Positions 45,495-53,283 of a DNA stretch of 64,000 nucleotides are shown one piece after another. The stretch's first letter is position 1. Every line of letters starts with the position of its first letter. Source of the DNA: Pyrinomonadaceae bacterium (GTDB lineage: Bacteria > Acidobacteriota > Blastocatellia > Pyrinomonadales > Pyrinomonadaceae); NCBI GenBank assembly GCA_019186825.1, contig JABARP010000002.1:112075-176074 (forward strand). Reading direction: 5' to 3'. The notes beneath the pieces are model-generated. The model was not told where the DNA came from, did no database searches, and saw only the letters and a program-made list of their open reading frames with translations. The position numbers and the translations under genes were made by a program.

Positions 45495-46383
45495 AAAGCT
45501 TACGCGCTACATTTGGCTCTCGATCGCCGCGGCCGTCGCCACGATCTCGCTCAAGGCCGGGGCTTATTTTTACACAGGCTCGGTCGGTCTGCTCTCGGAC
45601 GCGCTCGAATCGATCATCAACCTTATCGCTGCGGTCTTTGCACTTTGGATGCTTACCGTCGCGTCCCGACCACCGGACGAAGGGCATAATTTTGGCCACA
45701 CCAAGGCAGAGTATTTCTCCGGCGCGCTCGAAGGTTCGCTCATCGGAATGGCAGCGATCAGCATCGCGTGGGCGGCGATCGAGAGGATGATCACACCGCG
45801 GCCACTCGAGAACATCAATTTAGGTATCGCGATCTCAGCCGCCGCTTCGGTAATAAATCTTGTCGTCGGACAGATCCTGATCAGACGCGGACGCGAGCAT
45901 CGTTCGATCACGCTTCAGGCAGACGGACGTCATTTGATGACGGACGTCTATACCTCTATCGGAGTGATACTCGGTGTCGTACTTGTCGGTTTCACGGGCT
46001 GGCTGATCTTAGACCCGCTTATCGCGTTGGCGGTTGCGATAAACATTCTGCGGACAGGTTACCACGTTGTAAAAGAATCCGCCGAGGGCCTGATGGACGC
46101 ATCCGCTTCGGACGAAGATATGAGTAAGATCGTTGCCGTCCTCGATGATTACAAAGAGAAGCTCGGCATCGATTATCACGCCCTTAGGACGCGTGTTGCC
46201 GGCCCACGCATCTTCGTTTCTGCACACGTCCTAATGCCCGATGAATGGACGATCCAGCACGGCCACGAACTCGCCGAAGAGATCGAGTCTGCACTTCGAG
46301 AAGCGGTGCCCGGCGTCGTTGTATCGACACATATGGAACCGCTCAACGATCCGCTCTCGATGGCCGATATGGACCTTGTATGA
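45484..46383 (+). CDS. cation diffusion facilitator family transporter
   Basis: A 299-aa CDF/ZnT-family exporter, likely for Zn2+, Fe2+ or Mn2+ by proton antiport. Membrane half has [15 protein letters not shown] in helix 2 and [13 protein letters not shown] in the loop, with HLMTD in helix 5 where metal-binding H-x3-D is expected; the helix 2 site shows Ser-Asp-x3-Ser, unlike the usual D-x3-D. The C-terminal cytoplasmic domain (from near residue 210) ends THMEPLND. It overlaps the DUF488 gene by 4 bp. Confidence 0.87.
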   Translation: MIDRKLTRYIWLSIAAAVATISLKAGAYFYTGSVGLLSDALESIINLIAAVFALWMLTVASRPPDEGHNFGHTKAEYFSGALEGSLIGMAAISIAWAAIERMITPRPLENINLGIAISAAASVINLVVGQILIRRGREHRSITLQADGRHLMTDVYTSIGVILGVVLVGFTGWLILDPLIALAVAINILRTGYHVVKESAEGLMDASASDEDMSKIVAVLDDYKEKLGIDYHALRTRVAGPRIFVSAHVLMPDEWTIQHGHELAEEIESALREAVPGVVVSTHMEPLNDPLSMADMDLV

Positions 46384-46841
46384 AGGAACTTTCGCTCTAT
46401 ACGATCGGGCATGGAAGGCACGAATTCGGGTATTTTCTCGAATTGCTGCAGCAGTTCGAGATCAAATTTGTTTGCGATGTGCGAACGAACCCGCGGTCCC
46501 GCTGGCCGCAATTCAACCGCCTCGTTCTCGCCGAATTGCTCGCCGACAACACTATCGGTTACGAACACATTCCCGAAGCCGGCGGACGCCTTCGCCATTC
46601 CGCCGAGGAATTCGAGCGAGGCATGGCGCGAATTATCGAGTTGGCTTCGGAGCAGCGCTCGGTATTGATGTGTTCGGAATCAAAGCCTCTTTCGCCGCAT
46701 AAGATCCCTCGTGCGAATTGCCATCGCGTTGGGCTCCTTGCCCCGGCATTAAAGACGAGAGGAGTTTCGCAGATCATCCACATACTCCCGGACGGTGGGA
46801 CGATCGAGCTGGATGAATCGTCCGTACCCTCGATCTGGTGA
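46380..46841 (+). CDS. DUF488-family protein
   Basis: A 153-aa protein beginning [40 protein letters not shown] and a LCSESKPLSPHKIPRANCHR-like segment (C-x-E-x4, then CHR) are DUF488 features. The fold suggests a cysteine-containing rhodanese-like or nucleotide-linked activity, not settled. The C-terminus predicts beta strands. It starts within the CDF stop (ATGA) and is 3 bp from the convergent membrane gene. Confidence 0.8.
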   Translation: MKELSLYTIGHGRHEFGYFLELLQQFEIKFVCDVRTNPRSRWPQFNRLVLAELLADNTIGYEHIPEAGGRLRHSAEEFERGMARIIELASEQRSVLMCSESKPLSPHKIPRANCHRVGLLAPALKTRGVSQIIHILPDGGTIELDESSVPSIW

Positions 46842-46844
46842 TCC

Positions 46845-47804
46845 TCACTTCACAATTGTCGAGATCTCAGCCTCTTCGCCGCTGTCAGGCATGGGCCGAT
46901 ACGGAGTGGATAGAGGGATCCAACACTTCACCGCCCGCTGATATTCACGATAGGGCTCACCGAACCGAGCCAAAAGATCGGTTTCCTCAAGGGGTCTAAG
47001 TATGAACTGCCAGATCGCAGATCCGACCAACGCATAAACTGCAACAACACCCGAGCCAAGAAAGAGTGCGACCGCAAGGCCTTGTCCTATGCCGGAAACC
47101 GCCATTGGATTTCGCACCCATGCGTAGGGCCCTTTGACTACAAGCTTTATGGCGTGATCAAGTGGAAGCGGCGTGCCCTTGCCGATACGCGACATTACGA
47201 TCGCGGAGTAGATTCCCACTGAGCTAAAGCCTAGAAACAGTGCGGCAGAAATAGGCTTTTGTAGGGGAAACGTAAATGATGGAAAACCGGCTTTTGCTTC
47301 GAGTATCGAGAGCAGATATGGGATCACGACGAGGACGACACTCCAAACGACAACGATCTGCAAGAACGTCTTTAGGACATATCGAGCTTCCGTAGAAGGA
47401 GAAGAGGCTCGAAACATTTTCATTCGCATCGACAAGCCTGTAGCAAATACACCGCTCAACAACATCGCGGGAAGCATCAGGAGAACACCAAGCCAACCCT
47501 GATCCGTCATCGCCGCAAACGAAAGCGTGTAGATCGTTGCGTAGCTGATCGCACCGGTTACGAACCACATCGCCGGCTGCATCGCTTCGTGTTCGCGCCA
47601 CGCCAAATAGGCCGCAACGAGCGAGCCGATGCCTAAAAATGCAAGATCCGCAAACCAAAACGCAAGCAATGATGTTTCAGACCCCGGTTCAAGAGCAAAA
47701 ACGCTTCTTAACGACGGATAGGCCATAAGCGTGATCCACCACGCAATTACGACGGATCCTTGAAATGCTAAGTAGAAAGAGGCTGTGCGAAAAACCTTCA
47801 TCAA
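46845..47804 (-). CDS. membrane protein with an ICMT/PEMT-like C-terminal domain
   Basis: A 319-aa membrane protein with about eight hydrophobic helices. The C-terminal third has the isoprenylcysteine/phospholipid methyltransferase pattern: KGPYAWVRNPMAVSG, the EETDLLARFGEPYREY stretch and WIPL. This family methylates lipids or prenyl-cysteines with SAM at the membrane. The N-terminal part (four helices) is not typical and may be lineage specific. It is a single gene facing the DUF488 gene. Confidence 0.7.
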   Translation of the reverse strand: MMKVFRTASFYLAFQGSVVIAWWITLMAYPSLRSVFALEPGSETSLLAFWFADLAFLGIGSLVAAYLAWREHEAMQPAMWFVTGAISYATIYTLSFAAMTDQGWLGVLLMLPAMLLSGVFATGLSMRMKMFRASSPSTEARYVLKTFLQIVVVWSVVLVVIPYLLSILEAKAGFPSFTFPLQKPISAALFLGFSSVGIYSAIVMSRIGKGTPLPLDHAIKLVVKGPYAWVRNPMAVSGIGQGLAVALFLGSGVVAVYALVGSAIWQFILRPLEETDLLARFGEPYREYQRAVKCWIPLSTPYRPMPDSGEEAEISTIVK

Positions 47805-47868
47805 GTAGATCTGTGGAATAATTGTTTCGAACCAAAATCGACCCGAGAGCGATTCTAAGGGCGTTCCT

Positions 47869-48525
47869 ATGAAATTAAAAGTGTTGACTCCCGAAAAACT
47901 TTTGCGGGCTTGCCGTTCGTTGTCGGCGAGCGATCGCCATTTGGCTCTCGCTTTCGACCGCTACGGCCTGCCGCCAATGTGGGACCGAGGGCCCGGGTTT
48001 GCGACGCTCGTGCAGATCATTCTCGAGCAGCAAGTTTCGCTTGCCTCGGCAAAAGCATGCTTTGATAAACTCGAAACGCGCCTTGGCCGAGTTACTCCGT
48101 CGGCCTTCCTGACCGTTAACGATATTGACCTAAAGAAGGACGGTTTTTCGCGGCAGAAAACCGCATACTGTCGCGGACTTGCAAGCTCCGTTCTCGAAGG
48201 ATCGATCGACCTCGACGGGCTCGCATGCCTGCCGGATGACAAGGTAAAGGACCGCCTCATCGCCGTTAAGGGTATTGGCCATTGGACGGCGGATATCTAT
48301 CTGCTTATGGCTCTTTTGAGGCCTGACGTGATGCCTCGCGGCGACATCGCTCTACATTCTGCGTGGCATCGTTTAAGCGGGGAACGAAAGCCGTCCTCGG
48401 ATGAATTCCTTGAGATCGCCGAACAATGGCGGCCCCATCGGTCCACCGCGGCCCGCCTTCTCTGGCATTTCTACCTAAGTGAGAAGCGAACAAAGGGCAA
48501 AATAGCGGAAGGTGCACCGCTCTAA
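47869..48525 (+). CDS. HhH-GPD DNA glycosylase (AlkA-like)
   Basis: A 218-aa base-excision repair enzyme. FATLVQIILEQQVSLASAKA is the GPD-family start, VKGIGHWTADIYLLMAL is the helix-hairpin-helix near residue 145, and the catalytic Asp is in PRGDIALHS. Lacking Cys-x-Cys iron-sulfur residues, it fits the 3-methyladenine glycosylase II (AlkA) side. Substrate likely alkylated purines. It is divergent from the ICMT-like gene. Confidence 0.87.
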   Translation: MKLKVLTPEKLLRACRSLSASDRHLALAFDRYGLPPMWDRGPGFATLVQIILEQQVSLASAKACFDKLETRLGRVTPSAFLTVNDIDLKKDGFSRQKTAYCRGLASSVLEGSIDLDGLACLPDDKVKDRLIAVKGIGHWTADIYLLMALLRPDVMPRGDIALHSAWHRLSGERKPSSDEFLEIAEQWRPHRSTAARLLWHFYLSEKRTKGKIAEGAPL

Positions 48526-48585
48526 CGGCGGCAGGTAGTGGCACGCCTTGCCTACCGGCGGCCTACTGCCTATCCTTTAATCACA

Positions 48586-49140
48586 ATGAAGATCCTTGAT
48601 GTCGGCTGCGGTGCTAACAAGGTTGAGGGTGCGGTCGGGCTTGATATTAGCCCGCGGTCGCACGCCGACGTTATCCACGATCTTGGCGTAGCTCCGTATC
48701 CTTTTCCCGACAACGAATTCGATCTCGTCGTCTCCAATCACGTAGTTGAACACGTGCCGGATCTAATGGCCTTCATGGCCGAATTGCATCGGGTCGCAAG
48801 GCCCGGCGGGCGTATCAAGCTGCTCGCGCCGCATTACACGAACCCGGACTGGCCAAGTGATCCAACACATCGCAATCACATAAACTCGTACACGTTCGAT
48901 ACCTTTGTCCAAGACCGGTGCAATTTTGATTTCTATACCGATGTGCGGATGCGCCCAGTTTCGTGTTACGTCACAACGCTGAACCTTTGGCGACTCCTCG
49001 GCTTTCAGATCTTCATAAATCTTGATCAAAAGTGGCCCGCAATGCGTTTCACACGGAAATTTTGGGAGCATTATTTGAGTTCGATCGTTCGCGGCAAGGA
49101 GATCCGGTTCGAATTCGAGGTTGTAAAAGACAAAAAATAG
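48586..49140 (+). CDS. class I SAM-dependent methyltransferase
   Basis: A 184-aa methyltransferase starting MKILDVGCGANK, where the SAM-binding loop lies right at the N-terminus. VGLDISP, then PFPDNEFDLVVSNHVVEH (motif II) and RVARPGGRIKLLAPH (motif III) follow. The early glycine loop means the usual N-terminal helix is absent. A longer reading from a GTG at 48538 has no ribosome site. The substrate is unknown; similar short methyltransferases act on glycans or lipids. It follows the glycosylase by 60 bp. Confidence 0.8.
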   Translation: MKILDVGCGANKVEGAVGLDISPRSHADVIHDLGVAPYPFPDNEFDLVVSNHVVEHVPDLMAFMAELHRVARPGGRIKLLAPHYTNPDWPSDPTHRNHINSYTFDTFVQDRCNFDFYTDVRMRPVSCYVTTLNLWRLLGFQIFINLDQKWPAMRFTRKFWEHYLSSIVRGKEIRFEFEVVKDKK

Positions 49141-49227
49141 CGGCATTAGCAGCAAACTCTTGACGAACCTTTTAGCATCTTTTAGCGTTAGGTTTCAGTG
49201 TTATCCTAAACAGAGGTTTTACGCTTT

Positions 49228-50256
49228 ATGAAAGTAAAAATTATGTTCGCGGCCTTGCTTTCGGCACTAGCTCTTTCCGGCCTCGCGGCGGCCCAGACGA
49301 CCGAACCTGCTTCGGCTTCGCAGAGCTTGGTCGATCTATTGCCTGCTTCGAATGCGGTTGTCTCCATCGACGTCCAAAAGGGCTTGAATGATGCCCTGCC
49401 GAAACTGCTCGTTGGAAATCCGCAGATAGAAGCAGAGGTCGATCAGGGGCTTGCCGAGATCAGTTCCAAGATCGGGCCAGATGCCCTTAAGTTTTCAGAT
49501 GTCGTCGTGGGTGTCGGCGTCCAAGAAGTTGCTGGGCCGGCGGCTCCAAAGGTCCTGCCCGTTTTTATTGCCCGCGGAGACGTTAGCGCGGCTCAGGTCG
49601 TTGCAAAGGCGACTGAGGCAAGCAAGACGCCTTGCACGGAACGCGTTGTTTCGGGCAAGACGATCTACGTCTGCCAGATGGAAGTTTCTTCTGTCAAGCA
49701 AAAGGCAAAAGGAGCATCCGTCAGCTCTGCGACGAAGATCCTAAAAGAAACTGCCTTTGTCGCTCTCGATGCGAATACCGTTGCTTTCGGTGCCGTCTCA
49801 CGTGTGTTGGACACGGTCGAGCATCGTTCGGTCGTCAACCCGGCGATCAAGGGCCTTTTGAAAGACTCGCCGACAACCGTTGCAGCCTTTGCCATGGAAA
49901 ATGTGAACGGCCTCGAAAAGCTCGTTCCCCTCGAAAATGACGATGTCGGCAACGCCCTAAAGAACCTTCGCTATATGGCTGGTTCTGCCGACTCCGTTGC
50001 TGATGGATTCGTTTTTAGCGGTCTTTTTAGGAGTGCGGACGCGGCTTCATCGAAAGAGCTCGGCTCCCTGCTTTCGGGGCTTCAGGCGATCGGTAAGGCG
50101 TTTTTGGGTAACTCCAACCGCGCCGATCAAAAGCTCTATGGCCGCCTCATCAACAATGTGAAGATCGCCCAGGCGGACAACGACGTCACGCTCTCGATCG
50201 CAATTCCGCAGGCTGATGTCAACGCACTTATGGCAGAGGTCAAAATAGCAAAGTAA
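49228..50256 (+). CDS. secreted protein of unknown function
   Basis: A 342-aa exported protein with a signal peptide (residues 1-22, AAAQTT) and no membrane segments after it. The repeated pattern of hydrophobic strands and the phrases DLLPASNAVVSIDVQ, FSDVVVGVGV and SIAIPQADVNALMAEV resemble DUF3352-like proteins that occur in acidobacteria and cyanobacteria. Two cysteines (CTERVVSGKTIYVC) could form a disulfide. Function unknown. It converges on the helicase fragment with an 8-bp gap. Confidence 0.65.
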   Translation: MKVKIMFAALLSALALSGLAAAQTTEPASASQSLVDLLPASNAVVSIDVQKGLNDALPKLLVGNPQIEAEVDQGLAEISSKIGPDALKFSDVVVGVGVQEVAGPAAPKVLPVFIARGDVSAAQVVAKATEASKTPCTERVVSGKTIYVCQMEVSSVKQKAKGASVSSATKILKETAFVALDANTVAFGAVSRVLDTVEHRSVVNPAIKGLLKDSPTTVAAFAMENVNGLEKLVPLENDDVGNALKNLRYMAGSADSVADGFVFSGLFRSADAASSKELGSLLSGLQAIGKAFLGNSNRADQKLYGRLINNVKIAQADNDVTLSIAIPQADVNALMAEVKIAK

Positions 50257-50264
50257 CCCGAAGA

Positions 50265-51137
50265 CTATCGTCTTCGGCGTGGGAACCGGCCTCTTGCGGC
50301 GTCGGTTCTTTCTTTTTTCTCGATCGCGTCAATGTCGCGGTTGAAACCGCCATCAGAACCGAAGAGCGGATAGAGCTTTGCGTCGCTTGATAGATACGCG
50401 GCGCGGAGCTCAACCGGCCTGGGCCCTGCCTTGATTACGCGCACCGTTGTACCGCGGACATCCTCGATCCAGCGAGCAAATTCTTCTGCTCCGCCAACGG
50501 TCGCCGAAAGCAGCAACAGCCGAATACGCTTCGGCGAGAGGATTATCGCCTCTTCCCAGACGTGGCCGCGGTCTTCGTCCGCCAGATAATGGGCCTCATC
50601 GAGGATCACAAAGTCTGCCTCTACATCCTCGCCCGTCCGGAGGGCGTCAAAAAGCTGGTTTCGGTAAATTTCCGTCGTTCCGACGATCAGCGGCGCGTCA
50701 AAATTCTCCTTCCTGTCGCCAGTCAGAATACCGACGTTCTCAGCTCCGAATTCTTCGCAAAATTCCGTATATTTCGAGTTCGTAAGGGCCTTTAGCGGGG
50801 TTGTGTACCACGCTTTTTGGCCCGAAGAGATGAGACGACGAATTTCCTCCCTGGCGATCCAGGTCTTGCCGCTCCCGGTGGGGGCGGTTACGAGCACATC
50901 CTGCGTCTCGATCGCCGCAAGAGCCTCCAACTGGAACGCGTCGGGCCTAAAGGGCCTGCTTTCCGGCACTCCGATGCCCGCAAGCAGCTTTTCAACGCCC
51001 TCAACGCGTCTTTTTTCGCGTGCCGGATCGACGGAACTTGGCGGTGCAAGCTTTCGTTTATCAAAGCGTTCATAAAAGTGGCCGTGCGGTGCCTTTTTAT
51101 GCTGTTTGCGGGGCCGATCTTTTCGGTTTCTTGGCAT
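50265..51137 (-). CDS. truncated DEAD/DEAH helicase (Ski2-like first RecA domain only)
   Basis: A 290-aa protein with a basic N-tail (residues 1-20) and one RecA-like domain: RPDAFQLEALAAIE (Q motif), APTGSGKTW (Walker A), TPLKALTNSKY (Ia), GILTGDR, ILDEAHYL (DEVH-type box) and LLSATVGG (III). Ski2/Mtr4-like helicases are 700-1000 aa with a second RecA domain, which is missing here; the frame ends RTDAARGRFPRRRR 8 bp from the convergent neighbour. It is likely a 3'-truncated gene, but the first domain is intact. Confidence 0.75.
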   Translation of the reverse strand: MPRNRKDRPRKQHKKAPHGHFYERFDKRKLAPPSSVDPAREKRRVEGVEKLLAGIGVPESRPFRPDAFQLEALAAIETQDVLVTAPTGSGKTWIAREEIRRLISSGQKAWYTTPLKALTNSKYTEFCEEFGAENVGILTGDRKENFDAPLIVGTTEIYRNQLFDALRTGEDVEADFVILDEAHYLADEDRGHVWEEAIILSPKRIRLLLLSATVGGAEEFARWIEDVRGTTVRVIKAGPRPVELRAAYLSSDAKLYPLFGSDGGFNRDIDAIEKKERTDAARGRFPRRRR

Positions 51138-51299
51138 CTAGAACGCGATTGTAGGCTCGCTGTCGTGCAATTGTCGAATCTTTACGCCTAGCTGCCGCGT
51201 GTATGTTACGATAATTATTTATGCCGCAACGTGATAGGGCGGCTTAGCGTCTAAGAAAGTTGAGCTTTGCCTTTATTTTTCGAGGACAGCAATTTTTAT

Positions 51300-52685
51300 A
51301 TGTTCGAGCAGTCTATTTACGAGGTAAATGAACCGGCACCGCCCGCGGAAAATGGTGATTTTCTTTACGGCTACGAGATAAAAGCGTGGGATTGGACACC
51401 GCGCTTTTATAAGCTCCTCGGCGTCGTGGCGGTTGTGAATTTATTGCTGCTCGCGGGCATCGCACAGACCTCGCTTTTGACCACAAAAGGCTGTGATAGC
51501 CCGTTCGTAGGCCGCGTTTGCAGCGTCCTTGACGCCGTCTATGTCGGAAGTACGCTTTTCGGCACAGACCGCGACCTTGTTGACAAACAGTACGAACACA
51601 CGGAACTCGGCAACGGCGATCTCGATGTAACGATGATCGATGTCGGCGGGGAGAACGCTCCGCTCGACTATCCGGAAGGATATTTTCAGATCGCGAACCG
51701 AGATGAGTATCAAGCTATGCTTGCCGCTCAAAACGACCCGAACGGCCTAAATTCGGGTATGCTTGCCCCCGGGATCCCCTCGAATCCTTTCCCGCGACCT
51801 TCGACCGGATCGGACCTGACCAACACTAAGCCTAAATACGCAAAGCCGAATAAGAATTCGGTACTTGGCGAACTCCCGACCTTCGGCGATTCGGACTCCA
51901 AGAATGACAAGAATGACCAGGTCGCGGATAAAGGAAAGAATGGTATCCCGGGCATACCGAATTCGAACGGCGTAAAGACCGATCCGACTCCGACTACAGG
52001 GCCGACCGAACCGCTCGCACCCGGCGAGATCAACCGACTCCCTTTCAAGGACCTCGCGAAAATGGTCAATGCTTTGCCGGACGACAAACGCGCAGCCGTG
52101 CTGAATTCGCAGTTCATCGTCGAGGCATCGGGAAAGCTAGGTAAAGACGGGCATTTGGACAAAAAGTCCTTCCGCATTACACGCGCAGAAAGCACGGATA
52201 AAGAAGCGGTAGCGGTACTAAAACGCTCGATCGAGGCGTTCAATGACAGCGGATTCCTGAGCATTCTGTCCGACCTCTCAGGCAAGACCTTGTCGATGTC
52301 GATGCAGCAGGATCAGACTAACCTCGGGGCACGCGCCGTGTCGCAGCTCGAAAGCCCCGAAAGTGCGTCAGGCAAGGCGGCTGGATTGCGTGTCCTCGCC
52401 GATCTCGCGCGGAAGCAAAAAGAGGCCGATATCAGGCAGATGCAATCGGTCAACGACCCTGCAAATGCAGAAAAATTGCAGAATGCACTCGACGATCTTG
52501 AACTTCTGAATGCGACGACCATTTCGTCCGAAGGTGCAAATCTGGTCATTCAGCTGAACGTGCCAAAGGAAATGATCCAAAAGATCGTTGACAGAAAGTT
52601 GGCAAAAGAGCGTGCATTACAGCAGCAAAATGATAAAGTAAATCTTTCGACCGAGAAACGGTCGGGGAATGAACGAGCGAGTTAG
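51300..52685 (+). CDS. single-pass membrane protein of unknown function
   Basis: A 461-aa protein (starting at the ATG 51300; a TTG at 51267 adds 11 residues). One membrane helix (near residues 38-58) separates a short cytoplasmic end from a large extracytoplasmic part. Two cysteines follow the helix (GCDSPFVGRVC). The middle is low complexity (Asn/Lys/Pro/Gly, residues 170-250), and the C-terminal 200 residues are helical (DLAKMVNALPDDKRAAVLN, DDLELLNATTISSEG), perhaps coiled. I do not recognise the family. It is 5 bp before the next small membrane gene and both precede secA. Confidence 0.6.
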   Translation: MFEQSIYEVNEPAPPAENGDFLYGYEIKAWDWTPRFYKLLGVVAVVNLLLLAGIAQTSLLTTKGCDSPFVGRVCSVLDAVYVGSTLFGTDRDLVDKQYEHTELGNGDLDVTMIDVGGENAPLDYPEGYFQIANRDEYQAMLAAQNDPNGLNSGMLAPGIPSNPFPRPSTGSDLTNTKPKYAKPNKNSVLGELPTFGDSDSKNDKNDQVADKGKNGIPGIPNSNGVKTDPTPTTGPTEPLAPGEINRLPFKDLAKMVNALPDDKRAAVLNSQFIVEASGKLGKDGHLDKKSFRITRAESTDKEAVAVLKRSIEAFNDSGFLSILSDLSGKTLSMSMQQDQTNLGARAVSQLESPESASGKAAGLRVLADLARKQKEADIRQMQSVNDPANAEKLQNALDDLELLNATTISSEGANLVIQLNVPKEMIQKIVDRKLAKERALQQQNDKVNLSTEKRSGNERAS

Positions 52686-52690
52686 AAAAG

Positions 52691-53152
52691 TTGAGCGAAC
52701 ATAGAACGACAAATTCGATACTGACGGCAGCGGTCGTCGCGGTGTACCTCGGGCTAGTGCTCGCGGGTGCAACGCCGCAATTTGTCGCTCGTTCGGAAAA
52801 ACCCGCGCAATCTGTCCGATTCGTCCAGAAACGTGTCGTTCGCGACGGATCACAAGCTAACGCCGTCTCCGATCTTTTTGCTGCGAAGGCTGACATTCAA
52901 ACGACCGGCCTTTCCAAGTCTGCTAAAGGCAATGGCGAAGTTCGTGATCTTCGGTCGCCCGTCCAGATCTCGCTTGAACTCGCAACAGCTGACCTGACGT
53001 CTGACCGCATCGCTACGGACGTTTTTGCGGATCTCGTTCCATCAACCCCCCGAACCGTTCTAGACAGGATCCAGAACGCCGACCTTTCGGCGATATCAAC
53101 CGAGATCGCGTCCCGCTCCATTCCGCTTCCCCGCTCTGACACGTCGGCCTAA
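52691..53152 (+). CDS. small membrane protein paired with the upstream gene
   Basis: A 153-aa protein with one hydrophobic helix (about residues 8-28) and an extracytoplasmic tail rich in Ser, Thr and Ala. It starts with TTG five bases after the preceding stop, so the two are co-transcribed and likely co-translated. No known domain is seen. It ends 131 bp before secA; the gap holds no clear promoter. Confidence 0.55.
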   Translation: MSEHRTTNSILTAAVVAVYLGLVLAGATPQFVARSEKPAQSVRFVQKRVVRDGSQANAVSDLFAAKADIQTTGLSKSAKGNGEVRDLRSPVQISLELATADLTSDRIATDVFADLVPSTPRTVLDRIQNADLSAISTEIASRSIPLPRSDTSA

Positions 53153-53283
53153 GACCGTAAGAGCACATTCGTTTTCACAAGATCTAATTTGCTCGACTGT
53201 GAATGCGTTCGCATCGTTATGCGCCGTTCGCGAGAGCTTTGACAATATGGGAAGCGGCCATCGCCGCGGAAGACAAGGAAATT

